Origin: CAWEBF01 sp963807235
GTDB lineage: Bacteria > Acidobacteriota > Vicinamibacteria > Vicinamibacterales > UBA2999
DNA length: 64,000 nucleotides
Assembly (NCBI GenBank): GCA_963807235.1
Contig: CAWEBF010000015.1
Coordinates: 310,001 to 374,000, forward strand
Reading direction: 5' to 3'
Below the pieces are notes generated by a model. It was not told where the DNA came from, made no database searches, and was given only the letters and a program-made list of their open reading frames with translations. The translations under genes were made by a program, and so were the position numbers. This document shows, in pieces, positions 35,357 to 44,102 of the stretch; within the stretch, counting starts at the first letter, position 1; every line of letters begins with the position of its first letter.

Positions 35357-36064
35357 TCAGGCGAGATCGAAGAGCAGCAGTTCGCCGCCCCCGGCGCCGC
35401 CGCGAATGGTCAAGGCGCGCTCGTCGCTGACCGCCAGGCCGTCGCCGCCGTGCATCACCACGCCGTTGACCTCGATTGTCCCCTGCACGCAGTGCACCCA
35501 CGCGTAGCGTCCGGGCGCTACGGGACGATCAATGGATTGGCCCGCCTCGACCACCGAGGCGTACATGCGCGCATCCTGGTTGATGAAGGCGGCTGGAGGG
35601 TTGGCGCCGCGGTCGGGGCCGGCCATCAGGCGAAGCACCCCGTGTTTCTCGGCCTCGGCGTAGCCGAATTGCTGATACGACGGCTGGAGTCCCTTCGTGC
35701 CGGGGACGATCCAGATCTGCAGGAAATGCGTCTCCGCGTCGTTCACGCCGTTGAACTCGCTGTGGATGACGCCGGTGCCGGCCGACATCGCCTGCACCTC
35801 GTTGGGACCCAGCTCGTGCTGCTCGCCCATGCTGTCCTTGTGGGCCAGCTTGCCCGTGATCACGTAGGACAGGATCTCCATGTCGCGGTGGCCATGCGCG
35901 CCGAACCCCTTGCCCGGCGCCACGCGGTCATCGTTCAGAACGCGCAGCGACCGGAAGCCCATGTGGCTCGGGTCCGTGTAGCCCCCGAACGAGAAGGTGT
36001 GGTAGCTGCTGAGCCACCCAAGGTCTGTGTGCCCGCGGTCTTCCGCTTTTCGCAAGGTCAACAT
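35357..36064 (-). CDS. Pirin family protein (quercetin dioxygenase-like cupin)
   Basis: 235 residues, two cupin domains. The N-terminal cupin contains the metal ligands in FGAHGHRDMEILSYVITG and MSAGTGVIHSEFN. It begins LRKAEDRGHTDLGWLSSYHT, the pirin/YhhW signature. The C-terminal cupin (YAWVHCVQGTIEVNGVVMHG) has no visible metal site. The family has quercetin 2,3-dioxygenase activity in some members. The adjoining flavodoxin-like quinone reductase gene suggests a role in handling phenolic or quinone compounds. That link is inference. Confidence 0.92.
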   Translation of the reverse strand: MLTLRKAEDRGHTDLGWLSSYHTFSFGGYTDPSHMGFRSLRVLNDDRVAPGKGFGAHGHRDMEILSYVITGKLAHKDSMGEQHELGPNEVQAMSAGTGVIHSEFNGVNDAETHFLQIWIVPGTKGLQPSYQQFGYAEAEKHGVLRLMAGPDRGANPPAAFINQDARMYASVVEAGQSIDRPVAPGRYAWVHCVQGTIEVNGVVMHGGDGLAVSDERALTIRGGAGGGELLLFDLA

Positions 36065-36070
36065 GCTTGG

Positions 36071-36105
36071 CTCGTAGTTCGTGGTTCGTGGTTCGTGGTT
36101 CGTCG
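36071..36105. repeat. 7-bp tandem array (TTCGTGG)
   Basis: Five heptamers: CTCGTAG, three TTCGTGG, TTCGTCG. The array fills the gap between the start of the pirin gene and the stop of the sorbosone-type dehydrogenase gene. Confidence 0.9.
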
Positions 36106-37500
36106 TCAGCGCGCGGGCGCTGGTTCGCCGGGCTCGATGCGCAGCACGGCGCCCGGGTTTTCGCTCGTGAGCGCGTACAAGAGTCCGTCCGGCCCCTGGC
36201 GAACATCGCGAATCCGTTGCTTCAGCTCGCGCAGCAGGGGCTCGCGCCGGATCTCCTCCCAGCGCTCGTTGAATTCGATGCGCTGCAACTGACCCGTGCG
36301 CGGCGTCTCACCCTCGCGCAGCCCGCCCACGAAGAAGTTGCGGCGCCAGCCGGGAAAGCGATCGCCGGTGTAGAACGTGCCGCCCGCCGCGGCGATCGAA
36401 GGCACCCATACGACGACGGGCTGTTCGGTACCCTCGCGGCCCGGCGTCGGCGAGATGCGCGGGCCCATGTAGCTGCGTCCGTGGCTGGCATAGGGCCAGC
36501 CGTAGTTGGCGCCGGGCTTGAGGACGTTGATCTCGTCGCCGCCGTTCGGGCCCTGTTCGGTGACCCAGAACTCCCCCGTCTCCGGGTTGAGCGCCATCGA
36601 GTGGCCGTTCCGGTGTCCGAGCGTGAAGATCCCGGGCTTGTGGCCCGCACGGCCCGCAAACGGGTTGTCGGGCGGGATGCTGCCATCGTCGCGCAGGCGC
36701 ACCGTCTTGCCGGCGTAGTCGTTGGGGTCCGCGGAGCGCAGCACATCGGGCCCGGTCCCCGACGCGCTGATGGTCATGTGCAGCATGCCGTCACGCGCGA
36801 AGCCGATGCGCGACGACTCGGTGCGCGTGGCCCCCGATCGAAAGATGTCGCGCACGTCGGTCAACGCCGTGCCGTTCCAGGTGCCGCGGGCAATCACGGT
36901 CTCTCCCTCGATGAGCGGCGCGCCCTGCGGCGTTGTCGCACCCGCCACGGGAGAGGGCTTGTGGTAGGCGAGGTAGATCCACCGGTTCTCCGCGAACCGC
37001 GGATGCAGCACCACATCCATCAACCCCTGGAGCCCCTGGGCACGCACCTCGGGTACGCCGGCCACTGGAGTCGGATCCAAGACGCCGTTACGGATGATGC
37101 GCAGGCGCCCCGCGCGCTCGGTCACGAGCAGGGAGCCATCGGGCAGCCAGGTCATCGACCAGGGCTGGTTGAGTCCGGTGGCTACGACCACCACGCGAAT
37201 GTTGCGGTGCTGCGGGACCGCGGTTTCGAGCAGGAAGGGGCCGGCGCCGAGCGGCGGATCGGGCCAGTTGATCCCCGGCGGGATGTTGCACTCCGCAGCT
37301 GGCACTGCCGGGTTGACGCACTCGGGCCGCACAGGCCCGCGACCGGCTCCTTGCCCCCGGCCGCCGCCCGCGCGTCCCGCGGGAGCGCCTCCCTGCGCTG
37401 CCTGTTCTGCGTGGCCGACCGGCGCGTCCGACAACGCCGTCGCGGTGAGCACCGCACACGCCACCACCGATACCCGGTACGACATCCCGCGCCTCCGCAC
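36106..37500 (-). CDS. Secreted PQQ-dependent glucose/sorbosone dehydrogenase-like protein
   Basis: 464 residues, or 459 from ATG 37485, which suits the signal peptide (VSVVACAVLTATALSDAPVG). After a Gly/Arg-rich linker comes the six-bladed propeller: VVVVATGLNQPWSMTWLPDG, LLVTERAGRLRIIRNG, GLMDVVLHPRFAENRWIYLA, GHRNGHSMALNPETGEFWVT, EQGPNGGDEINVLKPGANYG, and IRDVRQGPDGLLYALTSENP. The His in the GHRNGH block and the conserved Arg are as in soluble glucose dehydrogenase relatives. It would oxidise a sugar or polyol outside the cytoplasm. The substrate cannot be told from sequence. The gene is uninterrupted. Confidence 0.9.
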   Translation of the reverse strand: MRRRGMSYRVSVVACAVLTATALSDAPVGHAEQAAQGGAPAGRAGGGRGQGAGRGPVRPECVNPAVPAAECNIPPGINWPDPPLGAGPFLLETAVPQHRNIRVVVVATGLNQPWSMTWLPDGSLLVTERAGRLRIIRNGVLDPTPVAGVPEVRAQGLQGLMDVVLHPRFAENRWIYLAYHKPSPVAGATTPQGAPLIEGETVIARGTWNGTALTDVRDIFRSGATRTESSRIGFARDGMLHMTISASGTGPDVLRSADPNDYAGKTVRLRDDGSIPPDNPFAGRAGHKPGIFTLGHRNGHSMALNPETGEFWVTEQGPNGGDEINVLKPGANYGWPYASHGRSYMGPRISPTPGREGTEQPVVVWVPSIAAAGGTFYTGDRFPGWRRNFFVGGLREGETPRTGQLQRIEFNERWEEIRREPLLRELKQRIRDVRQGPDGLLYALTSENPGAVLRIEPGEPAPAR

Positions 37501-37580
37501 GAAAGTATACGGCGGCGGGAAACCCCGGCGCCGGTCACGTTGACCCGGCGCCGAGCAGGGGGAGAGCTGAAGCTAGGAAG

Positions 37581-38498
37581 CTAGTACGTGAACCCGATGC
37601 CGAACGAGCCGATGAACTGCGACGAGTCTCCGCCGTTGAAGTATTTCGTGGTGGTCCCGAGCGCCTGGTACTCGGCGCCGAAGTGAACGTTCCACGCGCC
37701 GTAGTTGCTGGTCGGGCCCAGGGGCACCGTCACGATGCCGGCGATGCTGAAGTAGCCGAACTTGTTGTCCTCGCCCGTCGTCGGGTCCTCGTAGTAGTCC
37801 CCCATCGAGAACCCGAGCTTGAGCGGCACAGACAGACTGGCCTTTGAGGCGGCATAGCCGGGAGCGATACCGAGTTCCAAGTACTTGCCGGCCTCGGCCC
37901 CGCCGTCCGCCTGTCCTCTGCCGACATCCGTGCCCATCTCAAACGCCAGAATGATGTACGGCTTCATGGCGAACTTGTTGAGCTGGGGAGTGTCGTCCAC
38001 ACCCAGCTTGAACATGAGCTCCTTGACCGTCGTGAAGCCGTTGTTCGGACTGGTGTAGGCCGTGTATGTCGTGCCGAGGGCCACACCGCCCCCGAAGCCC
38101 AACCCCAGCGTGGCGTAGAAGTCCGACTCGTACCACAGCTTGCCGCTCGCACTGTCCGAGCCCGTGTCGCCCGTGTGGAGGCTGTTCCAGATGCCGAGGT
38201 TGATGCCCACGCTCTTGAGCCCGCCGTCGCCAGAGTAGGCCGCAATCCCGAGATCCCCTGACGGCCACATCGCCATGCCGGTCGAGTTCTGGCGAATGCC
38301 CCGGAACATGTACTGATTCAGGAAATCGATATTGCCGGTGAATGTCATCGCGCCCGGGTTTGGATCGGCGGGCGCCGCCTGCGCCCACGCCTGCCCTGCC
38401 GAAAGGCTCACCATTACCGTCGCCGCCGCCACCGCGGCCGCCACTCGCCGTACTCTACGAATCGAAGACATCAAGCTCCTCCTGTGCGTCCCAAGCAC
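37581..38498 (-). CDS. Outer-membrane beta-barrel protein of unknown function (TorF-like porin pattern)
   Basis: 305 residues, or 296 from ATG 38471. Signal peptide (VAAAVAAATVMVSLSAGQAW, cleaved after AQA). The mature part begins FTGNIDFLNQYMFRGIRQNS and shows alternating strands (SVGINLGIWNSLHTGD, LWYESDFYATLGLGFGGGVA, MKPYIILAFEMGTD). It ends GSFGIGFTY with a terminal aromatic residue. The opening NIDFLNQYMFRGIRQNS-type motif resembles the TorF/Gcw_chp porin family. Function unknown. A 392-base gene-poor region precedes it. Confidence 0.82.
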   Translation of the reverse strand: MLGTHRRSLMSSIRRVRRVAAAVAAATVMVSLSAGQAWAQAAPADPNPGAMTFTGNIDFLNQYMFRGIRQNSTGMAMWPSGDLGIAAYSGDGGLKSVGINLGIWNSLHTGDTGSDSASGKLWYESDFYATLGLGFGGGVALGTTYTAYTSPNNGFTTVKELMFKLGVDDTPQLNKFAMKPYIILAFEMGTDVGRGQADGGAEAGKYLELGIAPGYAASKASLSVPLKLGFSMGDYYEDPTTGEDNKFGYFSIAGIVTVPLGPTSNYGAWNVHFGAEYQALGTTTKYFNGGDSSQFIGSFGIGFTY

Positions 38499-38863
38499 CC
38501 GCTTGCCACCGCCGGGGATGGAGCTCCGGCCAACGGACGTTTCCGAACCACGGGGACACGCGGCTCATTCTTCAGCTGAGCAAGATGACGGCCAGTTCTT
38601 TTGGCGCGCGGCTCAGCCGTTATGGACGATTTGCCTAAGGAATTCGCCGTCTCTCACCGATCTTGGACGAGCAGGCGATCAACATAAATGTAGAGATCAG
38701 ACTTGAACTCGACGTCCGTGTATATTTTTTGCGGCCGCTCGCTTCCGGAACGGCATTGACTTGACGGTCGTGTGACGACGACCGGTGCGGCAAATCTTCG
38801 CCTGGCTAAGTCGTCCTACCTTTTCGTCATATACGACCATCAAGCGCACGCAAATGTCGCCAA
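38472..38863. other. Gene-poor intergenic region with locally low GC
   Basis: No convincing gene. Base composition between about 38640 and 38880 is clearly more AT-rich than the surroundings (for example a TATATTTTTT run at 38720-38729). It holds the upstream region of the outer-membrane protein gene. A small hairpin GGTCGT..ACGACC lies near 38766-38783. A GCAAGATGACGGCCAGTTC..TTGGCGCGCGGC stretch near 38580 faintly resembles the linker of the double-hairpin elements but lacks paired stems. Confidence 0.4.
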
Positions 38864-39781
38864 CTATCTTCCAGCTAACCCCTCGGTGAGCTCGATGACG
38901 GTGCCCCAGGGATCGGTGATGACGGCTGTACCGAGATTCCCAAAATCGGGACGGCGACGATACGGCTCCGTGAGCTTCACGCCCTTGGCTTCGAGCCGCT
39001 TGCAGAAGTCCTCGAGGTTCTTCACGTCGAAGCCCGCGCGATCCATCACGCGGCCCGCGGTCGTGGCGTGCGTCACGGACTGGTCGCCTTCCCAGCGGAA
39101 GAAGTTCAGGCTGTAACCCACGCCGGGCAGATCCGCGCCGATGAAAAAGTCCGTCTGCCCGGGGCGCAGCGTCGCGTCGAAGACACGCATGTACCACTGC
39201 TGCATCTCGACGTACTGCTTGTTGATGAAGTGGATGTGGTGATACGCGATCGGCGGCGCGTTCGGGCCGGCCGCGGTCACGAGCTCCACCTTCGCACCGT
39301 CGGGCCCCAGCAAATACGAGAAGCGGCCATAGGGCGCCTGCGTGCCCGTGGCAGCGGCGGCTTCCTGCCCCGGCGCAGGCTCGCGCCCGGTTGTCAGCGT
39401 GTAGCCCGCGGCCACGACCTTCGTCGTCAGTGCGGGCACGTCGGGCACGGCCAGACCAATGTGATCGAACGCGGTGCCTCGCGTCGGCCCTGTGGGTGTC
39501 TGTTGCCGGAGGAAGATGTAGATGTCCGGGAACTGCACGACGTCGAGGCCGTAGAGCTTCGTGGCCGTACCGCCGAGCGTGTCCACCCAGAACTTCTTGT
39601 GGGCGTCCACGCTGGTCACGTTCAGGTGAAAGTGGCTCACCACGGCCGGTGCCGCCTTGTTCGACGTCTGCGCCAGCCCCGGCGCCGCCGTCAGCAGACT
39701 CAGAAGGCCGGCCAGGAGGGTGCCAGCGATGCAGTTCCGGCGGCTGTTTCTGAATTCTGAATTCTGAATTGTGACTTTCAT
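38864..39781 (-). CDS. Secreted VOC (glyoxalase-fold) protein
   Basis: 305 residues, uninterrupted. The N-terminus MKVTIQNSEFRNSRRN is encoded by a 7-bp array, then comes a signal helix (CIAGTLLAGLLSLLTAAPGL). Two vicinal-oxygen-chelate domains follow: VVSHFHLNVTSVDAHKKFWV, with TRGTAFDHIGLAVPDVPALT, and YHHIHFINKQYVEMQQWYMR, with FGNLGTAVITDPWGTVIELT. The histidines and the final E of each beta-alpha-beta unit suggest a metal site. The substrate is unknown. It is divergent from the PQQ dehydrogenase gene across a 59-base region with an inverted repeat. Confidence 0.85.
   Translation of the reverse strand: MKVTIQNSEFRNSRRNCIAGTLLAGLLSLLTAAPGLAQTSNKAAPAVVSHFHLNVTSVDAHKKFWVDTLGGTATKLYGLDVVQFPDIYIFLRQQTPTGPTRGTAFDHIGLAVPDVPALTTKVVAAGYTLTTGREPAPGQEAAAATGTQAPYGRFSYLLGPDGAKVELVTAAGPNAPPIAYHHIHFINKQYVEMQQWYMRVFDATLRPGQTDFFIGADLPGVGYSLNFFRWEGDQSVTHATTAGRVMDRAGFDVKNLEDFCKRLEAKGVKLTEPYRRRPDFGNLGTAVITDPWGTVIELTEGLAGR
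39750..39770. repeat. 7-bp tandem array (CTGAATT) in a 5' coding end
   Basis: Three CTGAATT units, with a fourth degenerate one. It encodes residues 4-11 or so of the VOC protein. It is the only array of the window at a gene start rather than an end. Confidence 0.75.
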
Positions 39782-39809
39782 GGCACCGGGTATTATGTCG
39801 CCGGTGCCA
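39769..39809 (+). promoter_or_regulatory. Candidate promoter and operator between VOC and PQQ-dehydrogenase genes
   Basis: A perfect 9-bp inverted repeat, TGGCACCGG (39781-39789) and CCGGTGCCA (39801-39809), surrounds TATTAT at 39791-39796, a good -10 box. TTGTGA at 39769-39774 with a 16-base spacer could be the -35. A protein bound to the inverted repeat would cover this -10 and also the start codon of the divergent VOC gene. Confidence 0.5.
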
Positions 39810-39840
39810 CCGTTCTGGCGCCACCGAGAGGATTCAACCG

Positions 39841-41583
39841 ATGCGCCTCAAGTCCGGCCTTCTGACGGTTCTCGTCGCGGCGACCGCGCTCGTGGTCACC
39901 CCCTCCGCCCAGTATTCGCTCACGGTCAACAAGGATCGGCTGATCAACGCCCAGAACGAGCCGCAGAACTGGCTGCTGATGAACGGCGACTACGGTGCGT
40001 TGCGCTACTCGCGGCTGACGCAGATCAACCGCACCAACGTGAAGGACCTGCGCATGGTATGGGCGCTGGCCCTGGGCGGGATGCAGGACGTGGGACAGAA
40101 CGGGCCGGAGAGCGAGTTGAACCCGCTCATCGACAACGGCTTCATGTACACGAGCGACGGCTGGGGCACGGTCTACAAGATCGACGCCCGCAACCCGCAG
40201 CGCGGATCGTTTGTCTGGGTTGCCGACCCGGGCGTCCAGCACGAAGGCAACACCTCGCGCAGCCGCGGCATCGCGCTGTGGGAGAACAAGGTCCTGGCCA
40301 ATCTGCCCGACGGCCGCGTGATCGCGATCAATCGCGACAACGGCGAGATTGTCTGGGACAAGAAGATCATGACCAAGAACGAGTTCGGCAACCAGGAGCG
40401 CTTCCTGACCGCGCCCATCGTGGCCGATGGCAAAGTCCTTGTGCAGAACGGCGCCGGCGATGGCGGTACGCGAGGCTGGGTGGCCGCCCTCGACGTCAAC
40501 ACCGGCAACGAGCTGTGGCGCTGGTACACCGTGCCCAAGCCGGGCGACCCGGGCAGCGAGACGTGGAAGGACGATCACAACGCCTGGAAGACGGGCGGCG
40601 GCGGCATCTGGCAGACCGGCTCCTACGACGCCGCGCAGAACCTCTACATCTTCGGCACGGGCAATCCGTTTCCGATCTACGACCCGCAGTTTCGCCCGGG
40701 CGACAACCTCTACACGAACTCGGTGGTGGCGCTGGACGTGGCCACGGGAAAGATGAAGTGGCACTTCCAGTACACGCCCAACGACTCCTGGGACTTCGAC
40801 GAGGCGGGCGTGTTCATGCTGTACGACCAGAAAATCCAGGGCATCGACCGCAAGGTGGTCGGCCACTTCGCCCGCAACGGTTTCTTCTACTCGGTGGATC
40901 GCACCACCGGCCGCTTCATCAAGGCTGAAAAGTACGTGAACGATCTGAACTGGACCAAGGGCATCCACCCCGAGAGCGGCAAGCCGCTGGACTACAACCC
41001 CAAGCTCGACGTGCAGATTTACAACCCGGCGGCGCGCGCGCTCCGCGGCGACGGCCCCAAGCGCAGCTGCCCCACCTGGCACGGCGGCGTGGCGCACCAG
41101 CCGATGGCCTACAACCCGGTCAGGGGCATCGCCTACGGCGTCGGCACCGAAGGGTGCTTCACGCAGAACGGCGCGACGGTCGCGTCGCTGGGCAAGGACG
41201 GCGGCATCGACAACAAGAGCAGCGAGCGGCGCCAGTTCAGCAGCGATCTGTACTACGGCGCGGTGACGGCCTTCGACACGGTGAACCACAAGGTGGTGGC
41301 CAAGGCCGTGACCGACATCGAGATCCGTTCCGGTGCGACGGTGACCGCCGGCGGGCTGCTGTTCACGGCGCTGCAGGACGGCTGGGTGGTGGCCTACAAC
41401 GACGAGACGCTGGAAGAGCTGTGGCGCTTCAACGTCGGCACGCCGCTCAAGGGCGCGCCAGTCACCTACGCCATCGGGCCAAAACAGTTCCTGGCGGTCC
41501 AGTCCAGCGGCCGCCACCTGCACCCGGTGAACTGGGACAAGCTGCAGAACTCCAGCTACCTGTTCGTGTTCGCGCTGAACTAG
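39841..41583 (+). CDS. Periplasmic PQQ-dependent alcohol dehydrogenase-type quinoprotein
   Basis: 580 residues. Signal peptide (LLTVLVAATALVVTPSAQYS), then an eight-bladed propeller: LLMNGDYGALRYSRLTQINR, LVQNGAGDGGTRGWVAALDV, TGNELWRWYTVPKPGD, IWQTGSYDAAQNLYIFGTGN and RSGATVTAGGLLFTALQDGW. The active-site region reads NDSWDFDEAG near residue 318: the catalytic Asp is followed two residues later by a second Asp, the arrangement linked to lanthanide use in XoxF/PedH enzymes. The usual adjacent Cys-Cys pair near the cofactor is absent (GNTSRSRG instead). A cytochrome c gene follows, the likely electron acceptor. The stop codon lies in a hairpin. Confidence 0.9.
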   Translation: MRLKSGLLTVLVAATALVVTPSAQYSLTVNKDRLINAQNEPQNWLLMNGDYGALRYSRLTQINRTNVKDLRMVWALALGGMQDVGQNGPESELNPLIDNGFMYTSDGWGTVYKIDARNPQRGSFVWVADPGVQHEGNTSRSRGIALWENKVLANLPDGRVIAINRDNGEIVWDKKIMTKNEFGNQERFLTAPIVADGKVLVQNGAGDGGTRGWVAALDVNTGNELWRWYTVPKPGDPGSETWKDDHNAWKTGGGGIWQTGSYDAAQNLYIFGTGNPFPIYDPQFRPGDNLYTNSVVALDVATGKMKWHFQYTPNDSWDFDEAGVFMLYDQKIQGIDRKVVGHFARNGFFYSVDRTTGRFIKAEKYVNDLNWTKGIHPESGKPLDYNPKLDVQIYNPAARALRGDGPKRSCPTWHGGVAHQPMAYNPVRGIAYGVGTEGCFTQNGATVASLGKDGGIDNKSSERRQFSSDLYYGAVTAFDTVNHKVVAKAVTDIEIRSGATVTAGGLLFTALQDGWVVAYNDETLEELWRFNVGTPLKGAPVTYAIGPKQFLAVQSSGRHLHPVNWDKLQNSSYLFVFALN

Positions 41584-41636
41584 CGAGCCTACGGCTCGCT
41601 AGTTCAGTCTGTCTTTTTTGCCCCGCTTCGCGGGGC
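41577..41636. repeat. Double-hairpin element A
   Basis: Hairpin 1 (41577-41605) has 13-bp arms GAACTAGCGAGCC and GGCTCGCTAGTTC around loop TAC, and contains the stop TAG of the PQQ dehydrogenase. The linker is AGTCTGTCTTTTTT. Hairpin 2 (41620-41636) has arms GCCCCGC and GCGGGGC around loop TTC. It sits between two same-strand genes. Confidence 0.8.
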
Positions 41637-41648
41637 GGGTTGAGCAAG

Positions 41649-42653
41649 ATGACACGACGTGATCGGGTAGTGCGAGCCATAGCGATCGTTTTTGCGAGTG
41701 GCCAACTCGTCGGCGCGCAGGCGCAGTCTGGACGAACGGTGCAGGACGGCGTGTTCACCGAGGCCCAGGCCGCGCGCGGCCAGGCCCTCTATGCGAAGCA
41801 GTGCGCTTCCTGTCATGGCGACACGGCCGCAGGGCTGCAGGCGCCGCCGCTCGTCGGCGATGCCTTCCGCGGCAATTGGCGGGCACAGCCGCTGTCCGCG
41901 CTCGCCGGCAAGATCCGCAACACGATGCCCGCCGATGTGCAGGGCACGCTGTCCCCCGCGCAGTCCGTCGACCTCGTGGCCCACATCCTGCGCCTCGGCG
42001 GATTCCCGGCGGGCCGGACGGAACTGGCCTCGACCGACGAGGCGTTGAAAGCCATTGCGTGGCCGCCCGTGCCTGCCAGCACCGCCTCGGCAGCCGGCGC
42101 TGCCGCGGCCTCGACCGTCCGCGCTTTTCCGCCGCTCGGCAACATGGCGCAGCTGATGCGCGGCATCTTCTTCCCGAACTCGAACCTGATCTTCACGGTG
42201 CAGACCCGCGATCCCGGCGCGCCTGCTCCGAAGCCGGACGCCGCCGCCGCAGGCGGCCAGACCGGCGGCTTCTCCTTCGTGGATTGGGGTGCGGGGATCT
42301 ACGGGGGATGGCAGCTCGTGGACAACGCCGCGATCGCGCTGGCCGACGCATCGCCCTTGATGCTGACGCCGGGGATCCGCTGCGAAAACGGAAGGCTGGC
42401 GCCGGTCACGGATGCGTTGTGGATCAAGTTGACCGAGCAGATGATCGCCGTGGCGCGGAAAACCTACCAGGCCTCGCAGACCAGGAGCCAGGAGGCCGTG
42501 TCGGAGGCCACGGGCGACCTCTCCGACGCCTGCGCCGCCTGCCACCAGGCGTACAGAGAGACCCGTGGGCGCGGCCAGAATCCCGATCCGACCGACCCGT
42601 CGAACAAGGCGGCTCGCTGCATGGCCAGGTCTAGCGAGGCTCCGCCCCGCTAG
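41649..42653 (+). CDS. Secreted di-haem cytochrome c
   Basis: 334 residues. After a signal peptide (AIAIVFASGQLVGAQAQ) a class I cytochrome domain has CASCHGDTAAG near residue 55 and a possible Met ligand in IRNTMPADVQG. An Ala/Pro linker leads to a region with NMAQLMRGIFFPNSNLIFTV and a second haem site ACAACHQAYRETRG very near the C-terminus, as in cytochrome c'-type four-helix proteins. The order cytochrome c followed by a cytochrome c'-like domain is characteristic of quinoprotein partners. It directly follows the PQQ dehydrogenase. Its stop lies in the next double-hairpin element. Confidence 0.88.
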   Translation: MTRRDRVVRAIAIVFASGQLVGAQAQSGRTVQDGVFTEAQAARGQALYAKQCASCHGDTAAGLQAPPLVGDAFRGNWRAQPLSALAGKIRNTMPADVQGTLSPAQSVDLVAHILRLGGFPAGRTELASTDEALKAIAWPPVPASTASAAGAAAASTVRAFPPLGNMAQLMRGIFFPNSNLIFTVQTRDPGAPAPKPDAAAAGGQTGGFSFVDWGAGIYGGWQLVDNAAIALADASPLMLTPGIRCENGRLAPVTDALWIKLTEQMIAVARKTYQASQTRSQEAVSEATGDLSDACAACHQAYRETRGRGQNPDPTDPSNKAARCMARSSEAPPR

Positions 42654-42691
42654 ACGAAGCAGTGTCTGATTGCCCCGCCTCCGGCGGGGCG
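42630..42691. repeat. Double-hairpin element B
   Basis: Hairpin 1 (42630-42656) pairs GTCTAGCGAGGC with GCCCCGCTAGAC around loop TCC with one mismatch, and contains the cytochrome stop. The linker is GAAGCAGTGTCTGATT. Hairpin 2 (42673-42691) pairs GCCCCGCC with GGCGGGGC around loop TCC. Confidence 0.8.
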
Positions 42692-42722
42692 TAGTCCGAC
42701 GCGCTGAGCATCGGGAGACACC

Positions 42723-44102
42723 ATGACACGACGAAATCGCTCGTTCCTTGTGGCGGTGCTGTTCGCGACGGTGGCAGGACACGCGGGCGCGCAGGCGCCG
42801 CCCACGCCTCCTCGAGCGAAAGCCCCCGGCACGTGGCGCATGGTGGGTGCTCCGCCGTGCGTGGCGCCCGACGGCGGCACGCTGCAGTGCCCGCCGGCCA
42901 GCACACGCGTCACGGCCATACGCGCCCGCCGGCTGTTCGACAGCGAAGCCGGGACCATGCTGACCGACCAGGTGGTACTGGTGCAGGGCGAGCGCATCCT
43001 GGACGTCGGGCCCGCCTCGCGGGTGCGCCCGCCGGCGGGGGCCGCCATCATCGACCTGGGCGATGCGACCGTGCTGCCCGGGCTGATCGACGCGCACACC
43101 CACATGTTCAACACGCCCGAGAAGGGCACGTCACGCGAGCGGGCGACGATCATTGCCGTGCAGAACCTGCAGGCCGACCTGCGCGCGGGCTTCACCGCCG
43201 GGCGCGACATGAGCTCGCACACCAACGGCTACGCCGATGTGGCCATGCGCGACGCCATCAATCAGGGTGACCTGGACGGCCCGCGGTTCCAGGTGGCCGG
43301 GCGCGGCATCCGCTGGTCGGCCGCTCCGGCCAATCCATCGGCGCCGGACGATCCGCTGGCTGGCACCGTGATCCGCTCGGCGGAAGAAGGCCGCGCGGCT
43401 GTCCGCGATCACAAGGCCAAAGGCGTGGACTGGATCAAGCTCTACCCCACGGGCGCCTACTCGTTCACGCCAACCGGTGAGGCGCAATACGTGCTCACCT
43501 ATCCCCTGGCCGTCCTGCAGGCGGTCATCGACGAAACCCATCGTGCCGGCCTGAAGGCGGCCTGTCACGCGTTTGGCGGCGAGGGACTGCAGAACGCGAT
43601 CACGGCCGGCTGCGACACCATCGAGCACGGCTACGGCCTGACGCAAGCGCAACTCGATCAGATGGTGGCGAAGAAGCTCGACTTCGATCCGACGCTGGCG
43701 CGCTACACCGCGCCCTACATGGACGACAACGACGCCAAGGCGACCGGCGGCAAATTCCGCATGATCCCGATCTTCGAGAAGGCCGTGTCGATGGCCGTGG
43801 CCACCAAGGGCCTCCGCACGATGATCGGCAGCGGCGTGGACGGCGGCCCGTTTCCGCATGGGACGCAGGCGCTCGAGTTCGAGCTGCTGGTCAAACGCAC
43901 GGGCATGACGCCCCTGGCGGCGCTGCAGGCGGGCACGATCGTCAACGCCCGCGTGATGGGCTGGGCCGATCAGATCGGCTCGATCGCCAAGGGCAAGTTC
44001 GCGGACCTGGTCGCCGTGCCCGGCGACCCCGCGTCCGACATCACGGCCGTGCAGCGTGTGCGGTTTGTGATGAAGGGCGGGAAGGTGATTCGACAGGACT
44101 GA
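42723..44102 (+). CDS. Secreted amidohydrolase (imidazolonepropionase/prolidase-like)
   Basis: 459 residues. Signal peptide (FLVAVLFATVAGHAGAQA). The metal-dependent TIM barrel has the HxH pair in VLPGLIDAHTHMFN near residue 125, a possible bridging lysine in VDWIKLYPTG, histidines in LKAACHAFGGEG and CDTIEHGYGL, and the aspartate in MIGSGVDGGPFPHG. The composite beta-sandwich returns at the end (GKFADLVAVPGDP). It probably cleaves a dipeptide or cyclic amide outside the cytoplasm. The gene is intact. The gene for a TPR regulator ends convergently and overlaps its 3' end. Confidence 0.9.
   Translation: MTRRNRSFLVAVLFATVAGHAGAQAPPTPPRAKAPGTWRMVGAPPCVAPDGGTLQCPPASTRVTAIRARRLFDSEAGTMLTDQVVLVQGERILDVGPASRVRPPAGAAIIDLGDATVLPGLIDAHTHMFNTPEKGTSRERATIIAVQNLQADLRAGFTAGRDMSSHTNGYADVAMRDAINQGDLDGPRFQVAGRGIRWSAAPANPSAPDDPLAGTVIRSAEEGRAAVRDHKAKGVDWIKLYPTGAYSFTPTGEAQYVLTYPLAVLQAVIDETHRAGLKAACHAFGGEGLQNAITAGCDTIEHGYGLTQAQLDQMVAKKLDFDPTLARYTAPYMDDNDAKATGGKFRMIPIFEKAVSMAVATKGLRTMIGSGVDGGPFPHGTQALEFELLVKRTGMTPLAALQAGTIVNARVMGWADQIGSIAKGKFADLVAVPGDPASDITAVQRVRFVMKGGKVIRQD

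Noticed and set aside
39793..41523. A 576-residue open frame antisense to the PQQ dehydrogenase
   Set aside because: No family resemblance; the sense strand holds an intact quinoprotein with a signal peptide.
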